A stretch of 64,000 nucleotides of DNA from assembly GCA_947500575.1 (NCBI GenBank), contig CANMSI010000003.1, positions 496,001 to 560,000 on the forward strand, in the 5' to 3' direction. A model generated the notes under the pieces. That model was not told the DNA's origin, searched no databases, and was given only the letters and a program-made list of their open reading frames with translations. Position numbers and translations under genes: made by a program. The DNA is from an uncultured Flavobacteriaceae bacterium (GTDB taxonomy: Bacteria > Bacteroidota > Bacteroidia > Flavobacteriales > Flavobacteriaceae). Shown here piece by piece: positions 26,019 to 35,434 of this stretch. Every line of letters starts with the position of its first letter. Position 1 is the stretch's first letter.

Positions 26019-28028
26019 TTATTTAAAATAATAAATTCCCTTTTCACCAGTATAGTGAAAGGGAATTTTTCTTTTTAGGCAGGTAGCTTTCCATCGCTGC
26101 ACAAAACTGTGGTAGTTGCTTCCATCCGCAACAATTGCATTTGGCTGTACGGAATCTATAAAACGTTCGAGATGGATTCGCGGAGATTGAGTAAGCAATA
26201 CAATATTTGGTTGTGCTAATTTATTCGGAATGATGCACAAACTGTCTAGTATGAATAACGACTTAGAATTAATGGTATAGGCATTCTTTAAAAGGTGTTT
26301 TTCGGTTGTATGTATGCGTTCCCCGATTTTATAATCTCGGAGGAAACCAGCATCTGGTATGGTGTCATTTGAATAGATAGAAAGATGATGACCCTTTTGA
26401 TGGGCTAAAACAGTTTTTTTGGTCTGATGTGCTACAAAAACTACTTGCTTTCTTTGGGTGTCATAACCGACCCATAGTACCCACCCTAAAAACCCAATTA
26501 TACTTAAGAATATAGGTATCATCTTCTTGAAATTGGGTTTGGTAAAGAACCTTATGCTAGCAATTAGTATGATATAACTTAAAATTAATTGAGGTACATC
26601 CCAAGAAATAGTGCTAAAGACAAATGTTTCCTGTTGCGCAATCCAATTCACCATCCAGTTCATAGCGCCAATCATAGAATTATAGATGGAAGCAACCAAG
26701 GCAGGAAGACTGTTACTAACTGCTAGTATTATAACCAAAATTCCCATAGATAATACCAGCCCTAGAATAGGAATAATGATCAAATTTGAAACAAAGAATA
26801 AAGCAGGGAATTGGTGAAAATAGAAAAGACTAATGGGCAAAACTCCTAGCTGGGCCGCTATGCTAACGGATAGAAGTTGCCAAGTTTTTTTTAAAATCAA
26901 AGTATTGGGAGCCCAATATTTTTGAAGTAGAGGATATATCCATAGAATGGAAAAAACAGCTGCATAGCTCATTTGAAATCCAACTTGGAAGAGACTCATG
27001 GGGTAGACTAATAAGGTAAAAAAGAAGGAAAGAGCTAAAATATTAAAGGTGCTGGTAGGTCTATTTAAGTAGAGGGCGTAGGCTACAAAAGAAAACATAG
27101 CAACAGCTCTAACTACGGAGGGAGATAGGCCAGCTAAGAATGCAAACCCCCATAAAACGATTACAATTATAAATAATTTAAGAACATTATTTTTTCTTGT
27201 ATTTGGAATGGGACGAAGAAGTGTTTGCAACACCAATAATAGAATTCCAATATGCAATCCGGATACTGCTAAAATATGAATGGCTCCTGCTTTTTTATAA
27301 TCATCACTTACAGAATTTGAAATAGCGGTGCGTTCTCCCAGTAAAAGAGCTTGGATAATTCCTAGTTCGTCGTCTCCAAAATTTGCTTCCTTCAGTTTTA
27401 AAACAATGTAATTTCTTAGGGTAGCAGCTTTGCCATTAAAAGTTGAGATAGAAGATGGCAGTATGCTATAGTTTGCAGTTTTTAGATGGATTTGGTGGTA
27501 CACGCCTATGCTCTCAAGGTATTGTTTATAATTAAATTGATGAGGATTTAATGGGGGTGTTACGGCAGTGGCACTAGCGCACATAATTAGTTCATCGTCT
27601 ACAAGAAGTGTTGGTTTTGTACTATCCACAGCTATGGATAAGAGCAATGTTCCTTTTTTTGATTGTTCATTTATTTTTTGAATATCTACAAGATATCGTT
27701 GCGAAAAATCAGAGGCTTTAAGTACTTCCTTTATCTTCAATTGCCAGGTGCTTTTTTGTGGCGTGTATTGACGGATATAGTGATCATGATGGTATTTGGG
27801 TTGTGAGATGGAAAAACTTGTCATTCCAATTCCCATTGTAGTAAGTGCTGCAAGAAATCCAAAGGAAGCCTTATTTTTTGTTTTTTTAAAAGAGTAGATG
27901 AGTATTAATAGCGTACTCAGGGTACATATGAGAGCTATAACAGGAGAGGTGTTTAAGAAAGAAGCAATTAGAATACCTATCGCCAAACAGATAGAGAGTT
28001 TAATAGATATGAATCTATGAATGGGCAT
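26019..28028 (-). CDS. comEC: ComEC/Rec2-related competence protein
   Basis: A 669-residue polytopic membrane protein. An N-terminal membrane region with a DUF4131-like soluble part is followed by the Competence domain (about 220-500): GERTAISNSVSDDYKKAGAIHILAVSGLHIGI and AGLSPSVVRAVAMFSFVAYAL are diagnostic. The C-terminal region (about 530-669) resembles the metallo-beta-lactamase-like part but lacks a visible HxHxDH metal motif. Known family role: inner membrane channel for single-stranded DNA uptake. The ATG at 28028 is chosen because it sits just after the NlpC gene stop; a start at 28061 would overlap that gene. Confidence 0.9.
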   Translation of the reverse strand: MPIHRFISIKLSICLAIGILIASFLNTSPVIALICTLSTLLILIYSFKKTKNKASFGFLAALTTMGIGMTSFSISQPKYHHDHYIRQYTPQKSTWQLKIKEVLKASDFSQRYLVDIQKINEQSKKGTLLLSIAVDSTKPTLLVDDELIMCASATAVTPPLNPHQFNYKQYLESIGVYHQIHLKTANYSILPSSISTFNGKAATLRNYIVLKLKEANFGDDELGIIQALLLGERTAISNSVSDDYKKAGAIHILAVSGLHIGILLLVLQTLLRPIPNTRKNNVLKLFIIVIVLWGFAFLAGLSPSVVRAVAMFSFVAYALYLNRPTSTFNILALSFFFTLLVYPMSLFQVGFQMSYAAVFSILWIYPLLQKYWAPNTLILKKTWQLLSVSIAAQLGVLPISLFYFHQFPALFFVSNLIIIPILGLVLSMGILVIILAVSNSLPALVASIYNSMIGAMNWMVNWIAQQETFVFSTISWDVPQLILSYIILIASIRFFTKPNFKKMIPIFLSIIGFLGWVLWVGYDTQRKQVVFVAHQTKKTVLAHQKGHHLSIYSNDTIPDAGFLRDYKIGERIHTTEKHLLKNAYTINSKSLFILDSLCIIPNKLAQPNIVLLTQSPRIHLERFIDSVQPNAIVADGSNYHSFVQRWKATCLKRKIPFHYTGEKGIYYFK
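26033..26070. terminator. Terminator for the POT gene, embedded in the comEC 3' end
   Basis: Long stem: AAATTCCC plus TTTTCAC (26033-26047, one bulged T) pairs with GTGAAAGGGAATTT (26055-26068), followed by a T run. It sits inside the last codons of comEC on the other strand. Confidence 0.8.
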
Positions 28029-28029
28029 T

Positions 28030-28599
28030 TTATAGCACTCTGGTAGCCTTAATAAAGGCATGATTCCAATATCCTTCTTTTAAAGAGGAGACAATTACTC
28101 CCCGAGAAGACGTGGCGTGTATAAATTTAATATCATCTCCATCAACTGCTACTACCATACCTACATGGTTTATTTTCTTTCCTCTACGTCCGGTTTTGAA
28201 AAAGAGCAAATCGCCCTTGGTAACATTTTTAACCTTAATTCGTTTTCCTTCCTCAGCCATATTGTGAGAAACGCGAGGAAGTGTTACATCGTGTTCTTGA
28301 AAGGAAACATATAATAAGCCAGAACAATCCATTCCTTTTTTAGAAGTACCACCGTATTTATATCGCACTCCAGAAAAACGCAAGGCAGTACCAATAATTT
28401 CATCTGCTTTGGACCTTTCTGCAATCTTGATTTTCTCTTTTTTTTCAGAAACAGAAGTAGTTGGTAATGGGTCTTTTTCTTCAGACGCTTTTACCGTTAT
28501 AGTTCGTTCATTGGAGGCACTGTAGGTAGTTTTCTTTTTAACTACACCACAACTGAGCATCAAAAAGAATAAAAGGAAGTAAGGAAATTTGCGGAACAT
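28030..28599 (-). CDS. NlpC/P60 (C40) family cell wall peptidase, lipoprotein
   Basis: A 189-residue protein with lipobox LMLSC (Cys17), a charged linker, and a C-terminal NlpC/P60 domain. Catalytic residues are Cys92 in DCSG, His145 in NHVGMVV and His161 in IHATSSRG. The conserved GDLLFFKTG is also present. Such enzymes cut gamma-D-Glu-diaminopimelate bonds in peptidoglycan stem peptides. It lies just ahead of comEC in the same direction; the gene after it begins 1 base past its stop. Confidence 0.9.
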   Translation of the reverse strand: MFRKFPYFLLFFLMLSCGVVKKKTTYSASNERTITVKASEEKDPLPTTSVSEKKEKIKIAERSKADEIIGTALRFSGVRYKYGGTSKKGMDCSGLLYVSFQEHDVTLPRVSHNMAEEGKRIKVKNVTKGDLLFFKTGRRGKKINHVGMVVAVDGDDIKFIHATSSRGVIVSSLKEGYWNHAFIKATRVL

Positions 28600-28624
28600 C
28601 CAGCCTGTATTTTGAATCTCTAAA

Positions 28625-28680
28625 TTAAGAAATATTTTTATATCGAAAATATTCTAATAGTAAATTTAAGAAATATTTTT
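28625..28680. repeat. 15-bp direct repeat flanking the lpxB stop codon
   Basis: The same 15 bases (TTAAGAAATATTTTT) occur at 28625-28639 and 28666-28680, 41 bases apart. The right copy contains the last codons and TAA of lpxB; the left copy lies in the gap before the NlpC gene. It looks like a small duplication of the gene's end. Confidence 0.7.
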
Positions 28681-29781
28681 CAGAATGTTGTCTGCTGCTT
28701 TGGCACTTGCTCCTTTTCCTCCTAATTTTTTTTCGAGCTCTTCGTAAGATTCAAGTAGCTTGGTACGTTGCTCATTTTCTAAGATAAGTGATAATTCATG
28801 TTGGAGATTTTTCGTGTTTAAACGATCTTGAATTAATTCTGTTACCACTTCTTTGTCCATAATAAGATTGACCAGTGAGATATATTTAAGCGTAATAATT
28901 CTTTTTGCTATTTGATACGATAACCAATTTGCCTTATAGCATACTACCTGCGGAACTTTAAATAAGGCCGTTTCTAGGGTAGCAGTACCACTGGTGACCA
29001 GTGCGGCTTCCGAGATACTTAGCAGGTCATACGTTTCATTTACAACTAAGGAAACATCGGGATTATTCAAAAAAGGAGTATAAAAACTAGTATCAAGACT
29101 AGGAGCCCCAGCAATCACAAATTGATAAGAAGGAAATGATGGTACTACAGAGAGCATGATGGAAAGCATTTTTTGCACTTCTTGTTTCCTACTACCTGGA
29201 AGCAAGGCTATTATGGGTTTGTTCATATCTAGCTGATTGGCTCTTTTAAAGCTCTTAACATCGATCAAGGTCCTGTTTTCAATAGCATCTATTAACGGAT
29301 GACCTACAAAATGTACTGGATACGCATGTTTATTTTCGTAAAAGTCCTTTTCGAAGGGAAGAATTACCGACATACTATCGATGGATTTTTTAATCTTACG
29401 AATTCTACCTTCTCTAGAAGCCCAGATTTGAGGAGAGATATAATAATGAGTTCTAAACTCATTTTTCTTAGCCCAATCAGCGATTCTAAGATTAAAACCA
29501 GAATAGTCTATAAAAACAACGATATCTGGTTGAAATTTCTTAATATCTTCCTTACAGAATGCAATGTTCTTACGAATTTTTAGCAAGTTTCTAAGTACTT
29601 CCAAAAAACCCATAAACGCAAGCTCTTTATAGTGTTTTACCAAGGTGCCGCCAGCATCTTCCATTAAATCACCACCCCAACAACGGATAGTTGCATCCAA
29701 ATCTTTTTCCCTTATCGCTTTAATAAGGTTAGATCCGTGCAGGTCTCCAGATGCTTCTCCGGCAATGATATAGTACTTCAT
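28666..29781 (-). CDS. lpxB: Lipid-A-disaccharide synthase
   Basis: A 371-residue GT19 glycosyltransferase. Seen: N-terminal YYIIAGEASGDLHGSNLI, GFLEVLRNL, DYSGFNLRIADWAKK, YYISPQIWASREGRIRKIKK, ALLPGSRKQEVQ and TSGTATLETAL. It joins UDP-diacylglucosamine and lipid X to make the lipid A disaccharide on the inner membrane. Upstream, in the same direction, are a small membrane protein gene and surE, a conserved flavobacterial order. Confidence 0.97.
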   Translation of the reverse strand: MKYYIIAGEASGDLHGSNLIKAIREKDLDATIRCWGGDLMEDAGGTLVKHYKELAFMGFLEVLRNLLKIRKNIAFCKEDIKKFQPDIVVFIDYSGFNLRIADWAKKNEFRTHYYISPQIWASREGRIRKIKKSIDSMSVILPFEKDFYENKHAYPVHFVGHPLIDAIENRTLIDVKSFKRANQLDMNKPIIALLPGSRKQEVQKMLSIMLSVVPSFPSYQFVIAGAPSLDTSFYTPFLNNPDVSLVVNETYDLLSISEAALVTSGTATLETALFKVPQVVCYKANWLSYQIAKRIITLKYISLVNLIMDKEVVTELIQDRLNTKNLQHELSLILENEQRTKLLESYEELEKKLGGKGASAKAADNILKNIS

Positions 29782-29800
29782 GGACTACAGTTCAAATGAT

Positions 29801-30094
29801 TTAGAATATTTGAAAATACAAAATAACCATTGCAGTTGCTAAAGTAGCGAAGACAACTCCTCTTGCTCTTTGGTCTCTTTTGATTTTGAGAAATAGAAAA
29901 AATACAATTAAATTTAAAATGGCTCCTAATGCTAAAATGCTTCCTATTCTTCCTTGCTGCATAGAAGCTTCAAAAGTTTCGGGAATGCTAAGTCCAGAGG
30001 AAAAAGAAAAAAAAGCAAGGGCTAATATAGTTCCAAGAGCATTGGCAATGATACCAACAATAAAACCAATCAAAATTTCTTTTTTATTCATCAT
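29801..30094 (-). CDS. Small hypothetical membrane protein between surE and lpxB
   Basis: A 97-residue protein with three hydrophobic segments (about 7-30, 52-70 and 80-96) and a short basic loop (KIKRDQRARG) between the last two. It overlaps the surE end by 11 bases and ends 19 bases before lpxB, so it is part of that transcript. Two adjacent ATGs (30094 and 30091) are possible starts. No known family is recognised; its fixed place beside lpxB hints at an envelope role. Confidence 0.75.
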   Translation of the reverse strand: MMNKKEILIGFIVGIIANALGTILALAFFSFSSGLSIPETFEASMQQGRIGSILALGAILNLIVFFLFLKIKRDQRARGVVFATLATAMVILYFQIF

Positions 30095-30860
30095 TTAAAG
30101 TCCAGTTGTTTAAGTGTTGTATGGCGTGGTGCGCGGTAAGGTCAAATTGCGTAGGTACTACAGAAATATATCCTTTGGATAAAGCCCATTCATCGGTATC
30201 TTCCCCTTTGTCTAAAAGTTCAAACTCCCCAGATAACCAGTAATAATCTTTGCCCATGGGACTTGTACGTTTCTCAAACTTTTCTTTCCAATTGGCTTTT
30301 GCTTGTCTACATATTTTTATGCCTTTCGCTTCATAAGCTTTGGGAATGTTAACGTTTAGAACCACACCCAATGGCATCTTATTCGCTAGTGCTTCTAAAA
30401 CAATTTTTTGAATGGCTTCCTTTGCGGGTTCAAAATTCGCATTCCAAGAGTAATCGCATAAGGAAAAACCTATGGCTGGAATTCCTTCAATGCCAGCTTC
30501 AATTGCAGCGCTCATAGTCCCTGAGTAAATAACATTGATTGAAGAATTAGATCCATGATTTATACCACTTACACAAATATCTGGTTTTCTGTATAAAATT
30601 TCCTGAAGGGCCATTTTAACACAATCTGCGGGTGTTCCGCTACAATTATATTCTTCCATGGCACCGTTTTCATCATCTATGGTTACCTTTTTGGAATAGA
30701 GGGCATTGTCAATGGTGATAGCATGTCCCATGCCAGATTGCGGACTGTCTGGAGCTACAACAACAACCTCCCCAATTTCTTTCATAAAACGCACCAAAGC
30801 TCTTAATCCGGGCGCCGTTATACCATCATCATTGGTTACAAGAATTAAGGGTTTTTGCAT
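30084..30860 (-). CDS. surE: 5'/3'-nucleotidase SurE
   Basis: A 258-residue SurE phosphatase. The metal site TNDDGI appears near the start, followed by APDSPQSGMGHAIT, SGTPADCVKMAL, SGINHGSN and YSGTMSAAIEAG, all family hallmarks. It dephosphorylates nucleoside 5'- and 3'-monophosphates. The ATG at 30860 (MQKPLILVTNDDG) places the motif at the usual distance; an in-frame ATG at 30881 would add seven residues. It leads the surE-lpxB run. Confidence 0.95.
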   Translation of the reverse strand: MQKPLILVTNDDGITAPGLRALVRFMKEIGEVVVVAPDSPQSGMGHAITIDNALYSKKVTIDDENGAMEEYNCSGTPADCVKMALQEILYRKPDICVSGINHGSNSSINVIYSGTMSAAIEAGIEGIPAIGFSLCDYSWNANFEPAKEAIQKIVLEALANKMPLGVVLNVNIPKAYEAKGIKICRQAKANWKEKFEKRTSPMGKDYYWLSGEFELLDKGEDTDEWALSKGYISVVPTQFDLTAHHAIQHLNNWTLNDE

Positions 30861-31059
30861 ATGGTATAATTTATGGCACAAAAATACGTTTTTAATGTGG
30901 TTCTATGGAGTATTGTCCCAAATCCATTTAACAAAAAATTAATGCCTCATACCATCCTTGGCATGGTTTTTTCAGTATCTTAGGGAATTAGAATCTTTAT
31001 AAGAATAGACCGTAATCTGCCCCATTATAGAAGATTACATTCGTAAATAAAAATTGTAG

Positions 31060-33186
31060 ATGAAAAAGAATTTAGCCCTCGCCTTAGGAGTAATGCTTAT
31101 TGCAGTAGCCTCCTGTAGTTTTACTAATAAATCTTTTGAAACCAACGATAAGGATAAACTTTTGCTAGACCTTATTACCTATGTCTTAGAACGCGGCCAT
31201 TATGAGCCTAAAGATATTGACGATGATTTCTCTGTAAATGTTTTTGAAGATTTTATTGATTTATTAGATCCAACGAAACGCTATTTTCTAGAAGAAGATA
31301 TTATGGAATTTGAACAATACAAGTTCCAAATAGACGATCAGATCAAAAATACAGATATTTCATTCTTTAATATTGTGCACGAACGTTTGTTAGAACGTAT
31401 GAACGATGCTAAGACTATTTATAAAGAAGTGTTAGATACTCCTTTTGACTATAATAAAAATGAGACGATCAATGTAGAATATAAGAAGCAAGCATTTGCT
31501 TCTTCCCGAAGTGATTTAAAGGAACGCTGGAGAAAGCAATTGAAGTATGCTACTTTGGGTACCTATGATGCTAAATTAGATATAGAAGAAAGGAAGAAAA
31601 AAGAAGGGGAAGGAGATATCAAATCTGTAACAATTTTGGAATCTGATGCCAGAGCAGTTACCATGAATACGTTGGATGAGTTCTTTGATTTTATCGATGA
31701 TCTAGAGCGTAAGGATTGGTTTGTTCAATATATCAATACCATAGTTGACGAATTTGATCCGCACACTTTTTATTTCGCACCAGAAGAGAAAGACAAGTTT
31801 GATATGAACATGTCTGGAAAATTTGAAGGGATTGGTGCTCGACTGCAGAAAAAACCAGAAGGTGCCAAAATCGTAGAAATTATTTCTGGAGGACCAGTAT
31901 GGAGAGACCAACGACTCGAAGTTGGAGATGAAATTATTAAAGTAGGACAAGCGGGAGATACCCCAGTTGATATTGTTGGAATGCGTTTAAACGATGCAAT
32001 TAAAATGATCAAAGGTCCTGAAGGTACTGTAGTAGATTTAACGGTTAGAAAAGTAGACGGCTCCACAGAAATTATTTCCATTACAAGAGATGTAGTGCTT
32101 TTAGAAGAATCCTATGCTAAATCGGCTAAAATTCTTAGAGGAGATCAAAAATATGGGATTATTAACCTCCCTAAATTTTATGTAGATTTCACAGATTATA
32201 GTGAAAGAAATGCCGCTTCAGATGTCGCTAAAGAAGTAGAACGTTTAAAGCAAGATGGTGTTGAGGGGTTAGTTTTAGATCTTAGAGATAATGGAGGAGG
32301 GTCTTTGAAAACGGTGGTTGAAATGGCAGGTCTTTTTATTAAGGATGGCCCAGTTGTTCAAGTACGTTCTACAGGACAACCAAAAGAAGTATACGATGAT
32401 AAAGATGAGCGTATTCAGTGGGATGGTCCCTTGGTGATTTTGGTAAATGAACTTTCAGCTTCTGCCTCAGAAATATTGGCAGCAGCCATGCAAGATTATA
32501 AAAGAGCTGTAGTTATTGGAAGTAAGCAAACTTTTGGAAAAGGAACCGTACAGAATGTAATTCCTTTGGATAACATTGTACGAAGCAATGATCATGGTGA
32601 TTTAGGAGCCATTAAATTAACTACTCAGAAGTTTTATAGAATTAATGGAGGATCTACACAATTAAAAGGTGTTGAGAGTGATGTGGTAGTGCCAGATCGT
32701 TACAGTTATATTGATTTGGGTGAAAGAGATCAAGAAAACCCATTGGCATGGGACAAAATATCTCCTGCAGAATACAAACCTTGGGATGGTTATATTGATT
32801 ACGAGCAGACTATTGCAAATAGTGTTCAACGTATGAAAGCCAATCCACAGATAGCTCTAATTGAAGAAAATGCAAAATGGCTAAAAGAACAACAAGACGA
32901 GACCGTAGTATCTTTAAATTATGAGGCTTTCAAAACAGAAGAAGAAAAAGATAGAAAGAAATCTGATTACTTTAAATCTCTTTCAGATTATGATTCTAAA
33001 CTTACTTTTAAATCTCTTCAATACGAACAAGCCTTGTTTACAAAAGACTCTGTCCTTAGAGAAAAGCGTAATCGCTGGCATAAAAACTTAGCAAAAGATG
33101 TGTACGTTGAAGAAGCGGTCAATGTTTTGCAAGATTTAAAGATTAATAATATCAAACATGGCAAGTTGGCCAGTGTAAAGGGATAA
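31060..33186 (+). CDS. prc: Carboxy-terminal processing protease (Prc/Tsp, S41A)
   Basis: A 708-residue periplasmic protease. An N-terminal lipobox-like VASCS (Cys19) follows a short signal. A helical N-terminal domain precedes the PDZ domain (about 250-330; KFEGIGARLQKK, EIISGGPVWR, VGMRLNDAIKMIKG). The S41 core has the likely dyad Ser468 in LSASASE and Lys494 in TFGKGTVQ. A DUF3340-like helical C-terminus completes the Prc architecture. It degrades misfolded or tagged periplasmic proteins from the C-terminus and processes penicillin-binding protein 3 in other bacteria. It stands alone with its own terminator. Confidence 0.95.
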   Translation: MKKNLALALGVMLIAVASCSFTNKSFETNDKDKLLLDLITYVLERGHYEPKDIDDDFSVNVFEDFIDLLDPTKRYFLEEDIMEFEQYKFQIDDQIKNTDISFFNIVHERLLERMNDAKTIYKEVLDTPFDYNKNETINVEYKKQAFASSRSDLKERWRKQLKYATLGTYDAKLDIEERKKKEGEGDIKSVTILESDARAVTMNTLDEFFDFIDDLERKDWFVQYINTIVDEFDPHTFYFAPEEKDKFDMNMSGKFEGIGARLQKKPEGAKIVEIISGGPVWRDQRLEVGDEIIKVGQAGDTPVDIVGMRLNDAIKMIKGPEGTVVDLTVRKVDGSTEIISITRDVVLLEESYAKSAKILRGDQKYGIINLPKFYVDFTDYSERNAASDVAKEVERLKQDGVEGLVLDLRDNGGGSLKTVVEMAGLFIKDGPVVQVRSTGQPKEVYDDKDERIQWDGPLVILVNELSASASEILAAAMQDYKRAVVIGSKQTFGKGTVQNVIPLDNIVRSNDHGDLGAIKLTTQKFYRINGGSTQLKGVESDVVVPDRYSYIDLGERDQENPLAWDKISPAEYKPWDGYIDYEQTIANSVQRMKANPQIALIEENAKWLKEQQDETVVSLNYEAFKTEEEKDRKKSDYFKSLSDYDSKLTFKSLQYEQALFTKDSVLREKRNRWHKNLAKDVYVEEAVNVLQDLKINNIKHGKLASVKG

Positions 33187-33212
33187 GCTTTAAGAAGCTA
33201 TAAAAATAGAAG

Positions 33213-33240
33213 GCCTTCATTTTAAATGGAGGCTTTTTTT
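33213..33240 (+). terminator. Terminator after prc
   Basis: A stem of GCCTTCAT-type bases (from 33213) pairs with ATGGAGGC (to 33233), followed by a run of T to about 33240. It lies 27 bases after the prc stop. Confidence 0.75.
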
Positions 33241-33305
33241 ATTGAAAGCGATCAATACATTTGGTGGTATTTTAATTAATTTTGAATTTTATCTCTTTGA
33301 AGCAA

Positions 33306-34115
33306 ATGAAAAAAAGAACCATTTATAGCCTCTTACTGCTAGTCTGCGTTATTGGCTTTTGGCTTTTTGAGAATTTTTATACCCCGGCTCCTTATTCTGA
33401 TACCCAACAAGAAGGACTTGTTACTGCGATACCCGAAGAATTGTTGCCAAGTTCTACCACTGGAAGCGTTGTAGAACATGCGTATTATTCGTTTTCCTAT
33501 CACGAGAAATACGAACAAGCAGAATGGGTGGCATATATGCTTAAAAAGGGGCATCTAACGAACGATGATCGAAAAAGACCTTATTTTATTGAGGACCCTA
33601 AGGTAAAAAGTAAGTCGGCAGATTGGAGAAATTATAAGGGCTCAGGTTTTGATAGAGGTCATTTATGTCCAGCAGGAGACCGTAGGTTCTCTAAGAACGC
33701 CTATAACGAAACTTTTTATACTAGCAATATTAGTCCGCAAGACAATGCATTTAATGCGGGTATTTGGAATCGGTTGGAGCAACAAACACGCTATTGGGCA
33801 AAAAGTTATGGCAGTGTTTTTGTGGTTACGGGAGGGGTTTTAAAAAAAGGATTGCGAACCATTGGGGATGAAGACGTAGCGGTACCAGAAGCATACTATA
33901 AAATAATTGTTAGAGGTAGTGGAGAAGCATTAGAAGTAGCGGCTTTTCTTATTCCACATGAAGAGTCTAATTTACCTCTTAAGGATTTTTTGGTGCCAAT
34001 AGATTTGATAGAAGCACGCACGGGAATTGACTTTTTTCAAAAATTGCCACATGCTACGGAAACCATTTTGGAACAAAAGGTCTCATCTAAATCGTGGAAA
34101 TTTAAGGAATTCTAA
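33306..34115 (+). CDS. DNA/RNA non-specific endonuclease (NUC1 family), exported or membrane-anchored
   Basis: A 269-residue protein with an N-terminal hydrophobic segment (SLLLLVCVIGFWLF). The beta-beta-alpha-metal nuclease motif is DRGHLCPAGDRR, with the general-base histidine in RGH. NISPQDNAFNAGIWNRLE carries the conserved metal-binding asparagine. These enzymes cut single- and double-stranded DNA and RNA with Mg. Export suggests nutrient scavenging or biofilm DNA breakdown. The ATG at 33306 is chosen because it starts directly before the signal segment; the ATG at 33282 would add eight residues. Confidence 0.9.
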   Translation: MKKRTIYSLLLLVCVIGFWLFENFYTPAPYSDTQQEGLVTAIPEELLPSSTTGSVVEHAYYSFSYHEKYEQAEWVAYMLKKGHLTNDDRKRPYFIEDPKVKSKSADWRNYKGSGFDRGHLCPAGDRRFSKNAYNETFYTSNISPQDNAFNAGIWNRLEQQTRYWAKSYGSVFVVTGGVLKKGLRTIGDEDVAVPEAYYKIIVRGSGEALEVAAFLIPHEESNLPLKDFLVPIDLIEARTGIDFFQKLPHATETILEQKVSSKSWKFKEF

Positions 34116-34147
34116 TTGGTTTGAAATGTTAAAATCGGGTTTAAGTT

Positions 34148-35434
34148 TTATACCCATTCGTTCAACCTATTGGCATCCAATCGCAACAGAATAAATAGGA
34201 GTGCCGTAAATCCAAGTAGCCCGGAACCTCCATAACTGAAAAATGGGAGTGGAATCCCAACAGTGGGTAATACACCTATTACCATTCCTATGTTAATGAA
34301 ATAGTGAATAAACAAAATAGAAATCACACCATAGCCATACATTCTACTGAACGGATGTTTTTGTCGTTCCGAGAGGTGTACCAATCTCAAAAGCAAGATG
34401 GAAAATAGTACTACAACGGTTGTGGTGCCTATAAAGCCCCATTCTTCTCCTACAGTACTAAAAATATAATCCGTGTGTTGTTCGGGCACAAAATCTCCTT
34501 TGGTTCTGGTACCTTCTAAAAAGCCTTTGCCAAAGAATCCACCAGATTCAATTGCTTTTTCAGATTGGTAGGTATTATAGCCTATTGTTTTTCGAATCTC
34601 CTCTAATTTTTTAGGATCTTTTTCCAAACGCAACCATAGACTAAATCGATCTCGGTGTCGCTGTTCAAATACATTATTGAACACAAAGTTCACGGATAAC
34701 GAAAAAACAATAGTAATGGCAAAAAAAGAAATCAAAGGAATGATAGGGACTTTAAAAGTGGCTCTTTTCAACAAAAGAAATAAAACTAAGATTAGGCTCA
34801 GACCAATACCCACCCAGATGGTACCAAACATTAAAGTGGTTATAAAAACTAGAATCGCTAAAATCCCAATACCAAGGTAAATCAAAGGCAGTCCTTCTCT
34901 AAATAGCACAAAGATAAGAGCGAAAAAAACCAATGCGCTTCCAGGATCAGGTTGCGGAACAATTAAAATTGCAGGAATGCATATGATCAAAAACCCATAA
35001 AGTTGATCTTTGCGTCTTTTTATATCGGTTTGAATATCACTAAGGTATTTAGCCAGAGCAAGTGCAGTAGCTACTTTAGCAATCTCTGACGGTTGTAGGT
35101 TAAAGAAGCCCATGTCGTACCAAGAAGTGGCTCCTGCAATGGTTTTTCCAAATGGGAATAATCCAAGCAACAGTACAATGGTAATAATATATAGTATGCT
35201 GGAGAAGCGCTCATAAAAATTGGCTTCTAAGGTCAGTATAATTAGGATACTAATAAAACTAGCACCTATGAAAAAAAGTTGCTTTCCGTACGAATGACTT
35301 AGATCAAAAAGAGATTGATTTGCTTCTTCTGAAAAGGTACTAGAGTAAATATTTACCCAGCCAATGCCTACTAAAAGCACATAAATTAATACAGAAAACC
35401 AATCGAGTCTTTTTAGAACACTCTTACCAGCCAT
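34148..35434 (-). CDS. rodA: Rod shape-determining peptidoglycan polymerase RodA
   Basis: About 428 residues with some ten membrane segments and SEDS-family landmarks: WYDMGFFNLQPSEIAKVATALALAKYLS, PQPDPGSALVF, EQHTDYIFSTVGEEWGF and the C-terminal GIPLPFFSYGGSGLL. RodA polymerises glycan strands during sidewall growth with PBP2. Its start lies within the end of the PBP2 gene (overlap about 11 bases), so the pair is translationally coupled. An ATG at 35440 is the alternative start. Confidence 0.95.
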   Translation of the reverse strand: MAGKSVLKRLDWFSVLIYVLLVGIGWVNIYSSTFSEEANQSLFDLSHSYGKQLFFIGASFISILIILTLEANFYERFSSILYIITIVLLLGLFPFGKTIAGATSWYDMGFFNLQPSEIAKVATALALAKYLSDIQTDIKRRKDQLYGFLIICIPAILIVPQPDPGSALVFFALIFVLFREGLPLIYLGIGILAILVFITTLMFGTIWVGIGLSLILVLFLLLKRATFKVPIIPLISFFAITIVFSLSVNFVFNNVFEQRHRDRFSLWLRLEKDPKKLEEIRKTIGYNTYQSEKAIESGGFFGKGFLEGTRTKGDFVPEQHTDYIFSTVGEEWGFIGTTTVVVLFSILLLRLVHLSERQKHPFSRMYGYGVISILFIHYFINIGMVIGVLPTVGIPLPFFSYGGSGLLGFTALLFILLRLDANRLNEWV

